DNA from: CAG-877 sp963645945 | Lineage (GTDB): Bacteria > Bacillota_I > Bacilli_A > RF39 > UBA660 | Assembly: GCA_963645945.1 (NCBI GenBank) | Contig: CAVIUA010000024.1 | Location: forward strand, 23,534-87,533 | DNA length: 64,000 nucleotides | Direction of reading: 5' to 3' | In this document: piece by piece, positions 59,112 through 64,000 of the stretch | How positions within the stretch are numbered: the first letter of the stretch is position 1 | Layout: each line of letters opens with the position of its first letter | Program-made: the position numbers and the translations under genes | Notes under the pieces: model-generated | What the model saw: only the letters and a program-made list of their open reading frames with translations | Database searches by the model: none | What the model was told of the DNA's origin: nothing

Positions 59112-60023
59112 TTACATAACCAGAGTATGTAAAATTCTATCAGTGTTTTTAAAGTTAAATTTAGCAATTTCTTTTAATTTATCTTTGCCGTACTTTTCCA
59201 CGACCTCTTCACCTATAGTATCAACGTCATGTCCAGCTCCTTTAGGAAGAGGAATATGGATACTATCACAAAGTTTATCAAATTCTTTTAAGAAAATATA
59301 GCGACTTATTATTGAACCTGCAGCAACTGCTAAATTTTTATCTTCAGCTTTAGTTATGAAAGTAATTCCTTTTTGAATATTATTAATACCTTCTAAGTAT
59401 TCATAGTATCTTTTTTCTCTAGCAAACTCATCAACAATAATATAATCAGTTTCTGGTCTTTCTTCAGTAATTAACTGATACAAAACCTTATTATGCATAA
59501 TAGCTTTAATTTTATTCATATTAATATCTTTATTATATTTTTCATTATATTCTTTATTACTAAGAATAATGCTACGATACTTAATTTTTTTAGCTATTTC
59601 GGGAGCTATTTTTAGTATTTTAGAATCATCTATTTTTTTAGAATCACCAACACCTAGGCTTTCCAAGAAGGGTATGTCATCTTTTTTTACATAAGTAGCA
59701 GTAACAACAATAGGACCAAAGTAATCACCAGTTCCAACTTCATCAGAGCCAACCGCATTAGTATTATAATACTTAGCATCAGTAATCTTTTTTTCATCTT
59801 GTTTTTCCTTAGTATTTTCTAAAGCCAATCCCCACATAGCAGCATCAACATCAGCACTTTTTCCCTGAAACATTACTTTTCCTGATTCATACATCGTGAT
59901 AACTGTATCTTCTTCCTCAGCTTGAAATACAACATAAGGAATAACCTTATCTCTTTTTTTATCTTTATAATATTCAATCATTTTATTTTTAATTTCATCA
60001 TTGACTTTAATAACAACATTCAT
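59112..60023 (-). CDS. rnhC: Ribonuclease HIII
   Basis: Removes RNA from RNA:DNA hybrids. The 303-aa protein has the N-terminal TBP-like substrate-binding domain (residues ~1-85) that separates RNase HIII from HII, then the catalytic domain with GSDEVGTGDYFGPIVV (Asp-Glu pair), LGVGDSKKIDDSKI, DYIIVDEFA and the AAGSIISRYIFL block. AAAGGGAG precedes the ATG on the minus strand. It is convergent with the kinase pair and divergent from cvpA. Confidence 0.93.
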   Translation of the reverse strand: MNVVIKVNDEIKNKMIEYYKDKKRDKVIPYVVFQAEEEDTVITMYESGKVMFQGKSADVDAAMWGLALENTKEKQDEKKITDAKYYNTNAVGSDEVGTGDYFGPIVVTATYVKKDDIPFLESLGVGDSKKIDDSKILKIAPEIAKKIKYRSIILSNKEYNEKYNKDINMNKIKAIMHNKVLYQLITEERPETDYIIVDEFAREKRYYEYLEGINNIQKGITFITKAEDKNLAVAAGSIISRYIFLKEFDKLCDSIHIPLPKGAGHDVDTIGEEVVEKYGKDKLKEIAKFNFKNTDRILHTLVM

Positions 60024-60100
60024 AAATTTTACTCCCTTTCAAAAATATTATAGCATAATTTATTTAAATAGTTTATAATTAAATAAGGAGAGTGATTAAT

Positions 60101-60817
60101 TTGAATATTTTTGATATAGGTATTTTATTGTTTTTGGCTGTATTTATTATTGCTGGAGCAAAACAAGGTTTAATTAAAGAGGCTATTTCTTTAGTAGGAA
60201 CAATACTAGTATTTGTAATAGCGTTATGGCTTAAAGAACCTTTGGGAAATTTACTATGTAAATATTTACCATTTTTTAATTTTTCAGGTAATTTAGAAGG
60301 ACTAGTTTCAGTGAATATATTAATATATCAACTTTTAGCTTTCATAATAATCTTATCAGTTTTATTATCAATTTTTGGAATTATAATGAAAGCATCTAGT
60401 CTTATTCAAAAAATAATAAATGCTACAATAATATTAAAGTTACCTTCAGCAATTGCAGGTAGCATAGTAGGTCTTATAGAAGGATATCTTTTTACATTTA
60501 TAATTTTATTAATGTTAATATTACCTTTAAAAAATATAGATGTATTTAATGATAGTAAACTTGTCAACTTCATTATATATAAGACCCCAGTAATATCAGA
60601 AAAAAGTAAAAATATACCTAATTCAATATCAGAAATTTATGAAGTTGCTGATAAAGCAATAAATAAAAAGATTGATACAAATGAGGCTAATTTAGAAATA
60701 ATAGATACAATGATTAAATACAAGGTAACAAGTGCTCATACAGTAGAACAATTAGTAGTTTTAGATAAACTAAAAAGTGTAAAAGGTATTAACAAAGTAT
60801 TAAAGAAATATAAATAA
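60101..60817 (+). CDS. CvpA-family membrane protein
   Basis: A 238-aa protein with four hydrophobic segments in the first 165 residues. MNIFDIGILLFLAVFIIAGAKQGLIKEA is the CvpA signature (start helix then G..+GLI). TTG at 60101 is taken as the start: AAGGAG at 60085-60090 is then ten bases away, whereas a GTG at 60092 would be too close. CvpA homologs are needed for colicin V production in E. coli and affect envelope stress; the molecular role is unknown. It lies 11 bases before trxA. Confidence 0.8.
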   Translation: MNIFDIGILLFLAVFIIAGAKQGLIKEAISLVGTILVFVIALWLKEPLGNLLCKYLPFFNFSGNLEGLVSVNILIYQLLAFIIILSVLLSIFGIIMKASSLIQKIINATIILKLPSAIAGSIVGLIEGYLFTFIILLMLILPLKNIDVFNDSKLVNFIIYKTPVISEKSKNIPNSISEIYEVADKAINKKIDTNEANLEIIDTMIKYKVTSAHTVEQLVVLDKLKSVKGINKVLKKYK

Positions 60818-60828
60818 GGAGAAATAAC

Positions 60829-61128
60829 ATGATACATTTAGAAAAAGAAGAAGATTTTAACAAATACATAAATGAGGATAAAGTATTAGTTGATTTCTAT
60901 GCTACCTGGTGTGGACCTTGCAAATTAATTAGTCCAATTATAGAAGAAATTTCTAAAGAAAATAAAAATCTTAAAGTTATAAAAATTGATGTAGATATGT
61001 TTCCAGAACTTAGTAGAAAATATGGTATTATGTCTATACCAACCCTAATAGTGTTTTCTAAAGGTAAAGAAGTAAAAAAACATATTGGATATTTAGAAAA
61101 AGAAGAAATAGAAGACTTACTAAAATAA
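60829..61128 (+). CDS. trxA: Thioredoxin
   Basis: A 99-aa thioredoxin with the redox motif WCGPC (Cys28, Cys31) in VDFYATWCGPCK, the IDVDMFPELSRKYGIMSIPT segment with the cis-Pro, and a GYLEKEEIEDLL end. Reduces protein disulfides and serves ribonucleotide reductase. AAGGAGA precedes the ATG. Its stop codon lies in the loop of the following terminator. Confidence 0.95.
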   Translation: MIHLEKEEDFNKYINEDKVLVDFYATWCGPCKLISPIIEEISKENKNLKVIKIDVDMFPELSRKYGIMSIPTLIVFSKGKEVKKHIGYLEKEEIEDLLK

Positions 61129-61137
61129 GTCTTTTTT
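61112..61137 (+). terminator. Intrinsic terminator after trxA
   Basis: AAGACTTA (61112-61119) pairs with TAAGTCTT (61126-61133), 6-nt loop, T run to 61137. Confidence 0.85.
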
Positions 61138-61173
61138 CTTTCCAAAAGAAGTAGTAAAAAAATGTAAAAAGCC

Positions 61174-61202
61174 TTGTTATCAAAATAAATAATTGTTATA
61201 CT
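61174..61202 (+). promoter_or_regulatory. Promoter of ppdK
   Basis: TTGTTA (61174-61179), 17-base spacer, TATACT (61197-61202) with a TGT extension. Confidence 0.65.
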
Positions 61203-61232
61203 TAAATAGTCTAATAGCATAGGAGGGATGCA

Positions 61233-63860
61233 ATGATGAAATATGTATATATGTTTACTGAAGGAAACAAAGATATGCGTGAAGTACTTGGTGGCAAGGG
61301 TGCAAATTTAGCTGAAATGACCAATATTGGATTACCTGTTCCAAGAGGATTCACAGTTACTACAGAAGCATGTAACAAATACTATGAAGATAATGAAGTG
61401 TTGAATGATGAAATCATTAGTCAAATAAAAGAAAAAATAAATGAATTACAAAACGTCACAGGAAAAAAATTAGGAGATGCTACTAATCCATTATTAGTAT
61501 CTGTAAGATCTGGTGCTAGAGCAAGTATGCCTGGCATGATGGATACAGTGTTAAACTTAGGGATGAATGATGAAGTTGCTGAAGGATTTAGTAAAATTAC
61601 ATCTAATCCAAGATTTGTATATGACTCATATAGAAGGTTCATTCAAATGTTTGCTGATGTAGTTAAAGGTTATCCAAAATCATCATTTGAGAGACTTTTC
61701 GATAAAATAAAAGAAGAAAAAAATGTTGAATATGATACCGATTTAACAGCTGATGATTTAAAAGAGGTAATTGATATATATAAAAATGAGTATGAAAAAT
61801 TTGCTAAAACAAGTTTTCCTCAAGATCCAGAAGAACAATTGGTTGAAGCTGTAAAAGCCGTATTTAGGAGTTGGAATAATGATAGAGCTATTACTTATAG
61901 ACGTCTAAATGACATACCATCTGCTTGGGGCACAGCTGTCAACGTACAAGAAATGGTATATGGAAATAAAGGTGAAACATCTGGTACAGGAGTTGCCTTT
62001 ACAAGAAACCCAGCAACTGGAGAGAAAAAACTCTTTGGTGAATATTTAATGAATGCCCAAGGAGAAGATGTTGTTGCTGGAATTCGTACACCAAAAAGTA
62101 TTGATACACTAAAAGAAATAATGCCAGAGTGCTATGATGAATTTAATAGAATTTGTAAATTATTAGAAGACCATTATCATGATATGCAAGATATGGAATT
62201 TACTATTGAAGATGGTAAATTATTTATGCTTCAAACTAGAAATGGTAAAAGAACAGCAAAAGCCGCTTTAAAAATTGCTGTTGATTTAGTAAATGAAGGC
62301 ATGATTACTAAAGAAGAAGCATTATTAAAAATTGATCCTAAACAATTAGACCAATTATTACATCCAAACTTTGACGATGAGAGTTTAAAAGCTGCTAAAG
62401 TAATTGCAACAGGTTTAGCTGCATCTCCTGGAGCTGCAACAGGAAAATTATGCTTTACTGCTGAAGATGTAATTAAAATGCATAATTCTGGCGAAAAAGA
62501 TTTAATTTTAGCAAGACTTGAAACATCTCCAGAAGATATTGAAGGAATGAACCTAGCTCATGGTATTCTAACAGTTCGTGGTGGTATGACATCACATGCT
62601 GCTGTTGTTGCTCGTGGTATGGGAACTTGCTGTGTATCAGGATGTGGAAGTATAGTAGTTAATGAAGAAGCAAAAACATTAACCGCTCCAGATGGAACTA
62701 TCTATAAAGAAGGAGATTACATCAGTTTAGACGGTTCAACAGGAAATGTCTATGGTGAAAAAATAAAAACTGTTGAGCCAAATATTTCAGGTAACTTTGA
62801 AACAATCATGAATTGGGCAGATGAAGTTCGTAGATTACAAATTAGAACTAATGCCGATACGCCAAGAGATGCTCTTCAAGCAAGAAAATTTGGTGCAGAA
62901 GGCATTGGACTTTGTCGTACAGAGCATATGTTCTTTGATGAAGAACGAATCTTTAATTTCCGTCGTATGATTACAGCCGATAATATAAAAACACGTGAAG
63001 AAGCTTTAGAAAAAATATTGCCATATCAAAGAAGTGACTTTGAAGGACTATTTAGAGCAATGGATGGATATACAGTAACAATTCGTTATTTAGATCCACC
63101 ATTACATGAATTTTTACCTCATACTGATGAGGAAATAAGGCCTTTAGCAGAAAGTCTAGGTATGACATTTGAAGCTTTAAAAAATAGAGTGGAATCATTA
63201 AAAGAATTTAATCCAATGATGGGACACCGTGGCTGTCGTTTAGCTATAACATATCCAGAAATAGCAAAAATGCAAACAAGAGCTGTAATTGAAGCAGCTG
63301 TTAATGTCACAAAAGAAGGAAAAACAGTTATTCCTGAAATAATGATTCCATTAATTGGAACTGTAAATGAGTTGAAATTTGTTAAAGATATAGTTGTAGA
63401 GACTGCAAAAAAAGTAATAGAAGAAACTGGTGTCGATATAAAGTATGAAGTTGGTACAATGATAGAAATACCAAGAGCAGCACTTATAGCTGATGAAATT
63501 GCTAAAGAAGCTGAATTCTTCAGTTTTGGAACAAATGATTTAACTCAAATGACATTTGGTTTCTCAAGAGATGATGCTACTAAGTTCCTAAATGATTATT
63601 ATAAAAAGAAAATATTGGAACAAGATCCATTCGCAACAATAGATCAAGAAGGTGTAGGAAAATTAGTTTCTATGGCTGCAGAATTAGGTCGTAAAACTAG
63701 ACCAAGTCTTCATTTGGGTATCTGTGGCGAACACGGAGGGGATCCAAAAACAATTGAATTTTGTCATAAAGTTGGACTTGATTATGTATCATGTTCACCA
63801 TTTCGTGTACCAGAGGCACGTTTAGCAGCCGCAATAGCAGCTATTAATAACAAAAAATAA
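61233..63860 (+). CDS. ppdK: Pyruvate, phosphate dikinase
   Basis: Interconverts pyruvate, ATP and Pi with phosphoenolpyruvate, AMP and PPi; in fermenters it often runs as a PPi-linked glycolytic step. The 875-aa protein has the ATP-grasp domain (VLGGKGANLAEM, SVRSGARASMPGMMDTVLNLG), the phospho-His455 in GGMTSHAAVVARGMG and the PEP-binding barrel with Cys831 in HLGICGEHGGDP. The catalytic numbering equals that of the clostridial enzyme. GGAGGG precedes the ATG; the second ATG (61236) is equally possible. PPi use here would fit with the regulated pyrophosphatase at 8755. Confidence 0.96.
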   Translation: MMKYVYMFTEGNKDMREVLGGKGANLAEMTNIGLPVPRGFTVTTEACNKYYEDNEVLNDEIISQIKEKINELQNVTGKKLGDATNPLLVSVRSGARASMPGMMDTVLNLGMNDEVAEGFSKITSNPRFVYDSYRRFIQMFADVVKGYPKSSFERLFDKIKEEKNVEYDTDLTADDLKEVIDIYKNEYEKFAKTSFPQDPEEQLVEAVKAVFRSWNNDRAITYRRLNDIPSAWGTAVNVQEMVYGNKGETSGTGVAFTRNPATGEKKLFGEYLMNAQGEDVVAGIRTPKSIDTLKEIMPECYDEFNRICKLLEDHYHDMQDMEFTIEDGKLFMLQTRNGKRTAKAALKIAVDLVNEGMITKEEALLKIDPKQLDQLLHPNFDDESLKAAKVIATGLAASPGAATGKLCFTAEDVIKMHNSGEKDLILARLETSPEDIEGMNLAHGILTVRGGMTSHAAVVARGMGTCCVSGCGSIVVNEEAKTLTAPDGTIYKEGDYISLDGSTGNVYGEKIKTVEPNISGNFETIMNWADEVRRLQIRTNADTPRDALQARKFGAEGIGLCRTEHMFFDEERIFNFRRMITADNIKTREEALEKILPYQRSDFEGLFRAMDGYTVTIRYLDPPLHEFLPHTDEEIRPLAESLGMTFEALKNRVESLKEFNPMMGHRGCRLAITYPEIAKMQTRAVIEAAVNVTKEGKTVIPEIMIPLIGTVNELKFVKDIVVETAKKVIEETGVDIKYEVGTMIEIPRAALIADEIAKEAEFFSFGTNDLTQMTFGFSRDDATKFLNDYYKKKILEQDPFATIDQEGVGKLVSMAAELGRKTRPSLHLGICGEHGGDPKTIEFCHKVGLDYVSCSPFRVPEARLAAAIAAINNKK

Positions 63861-63875
63861 AACGACAAAAACTAA

Positions 63876-64000
63876 GGGTTCTTTGTCAAATAGTGTTGGC
63901 GAACAATAAATTTGATAAATGACTTGCTTAGAGAGAGTGATTTTGATCACTCTTTTATAATGCCTTTAATTAAAAATATTCTAGCTATGAAATGATCAAA
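63876..64000 (+). mobile_element. Possible insertion sequence end (ISL3-like inverted repeat) cut by the window edge
   Basis: After ppdK the sequence GGGTTCTTTGTCAAATAG (63876-63893) and the following TGTTGGCG resemble the left terminal repeat of ISL3-family elements as I remember it. The rest, to 64000, has no gene; it holds a hairpin AGAGTGAT (63934-63941) / ATCACTCT (63946-63953) with a short T tail that could block outside transcription or end ppdK. No transposase is visible. Low confidence. Confidence 0.35.

Noticed and set aside
1..64000. CRISPR arrays, rRNA and tRNA genes
   Set aside because: No regularly spaced repeats, no rRNA core sequence and no cloverleaf with TTC-type T loop was noticed on either strand; a covariance-model scan would be needed to exclude small RNAs.

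Overview
The window reads as chromosome from a very AT-rich, low-GC Gram-positive bacterium of the Bacilli, most likely one of the uncultured, genome-reduced gut lineages near Mollicutes/Erysipelotrichia (placement is inference). Supporting this are ruvAB-queA-tgt, Bacillus-type dnaB, hrcA-grpE-dnaK-dnaJ with CIRCE operators, parE-parC, the B. subtilis-like ylbD-ylbE-ylbF-rsmD order, RNase HIII and pyruvate phosphate dikinase. TGA is used as a stop and Trp is TGG, so the code is standard, not the mycoplasma code. uppP and a SpoVB-type flippase point to a cell wall.

Layout. 1-4,200: end of a YebC-type gene, then recombination and queuosine genes. 4,300-6,700: type IV pilus/Com-type genes (inner membrane platform protein and prepilin peptidase); a prepilin-like lectin protein at 46,752 is a possible substrate. 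6,700-12,700: dnaB, an HD protein, and an operon of pyrophosphatase, undecaprenyl-diphosphatase, ZIP transporter and a membrane protein. 12,800-21,400: an accessory stretch with a methyltransferase, a decayed CYTH gene, a P-loop kinase lacking the Walker lysine, a PlsC-type acyltransferase, a hybrid histidine kinase, a phosphohexomutase, and two paralogous unknown genes around a second, frameshifted CYTH gene. 21,400-26,200: a HelD-type helicase behind a structured leader RNA, a flippase and an acidic membrane-anchored protein.

26,182-35,166 is the most striking region. An 85-bp direct repeat, near identical in both copies and exactly 8,900 bp apart, brackets 8.8 kb holding a transglutaminase-like protein, a second HelD, a histidine phosphatase, a GT4 glycosyltransferase, a histidine phosphatase/glycosyltransferase fusion and a GT2 enzyme. 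The repeat carries the upstream gene's stop codon and terminator and the -35 of the downstream lipoprotein gene. The arrangement is what would be expected if an island had been inserted between two old neighbours without breaking either, leaving its own last operon to use the duplicated terminator. No integrase is visible.

35,200-64,000 returns to core genes: mtaB, recD2, parEC, a metallopeptidase-like gene, the ylb cluster, heat-shock genes (with two CIRCE-like operators and a pepF remnant), thyA-folA, rnhC, cvpA, trxA and ppdK. At 55,336-59,006 two overlapping hybrid histidine kinases are degenerate in complementary ways: the first keeps the phospho-acceptor His but has lost the ATP-binding boxes, the second keeps the ATP-binding boxes and receiver but has Asn in place of the His. 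They look like a two-protein kinase working in trans. The window ends with a possible insertion sequence terminus.
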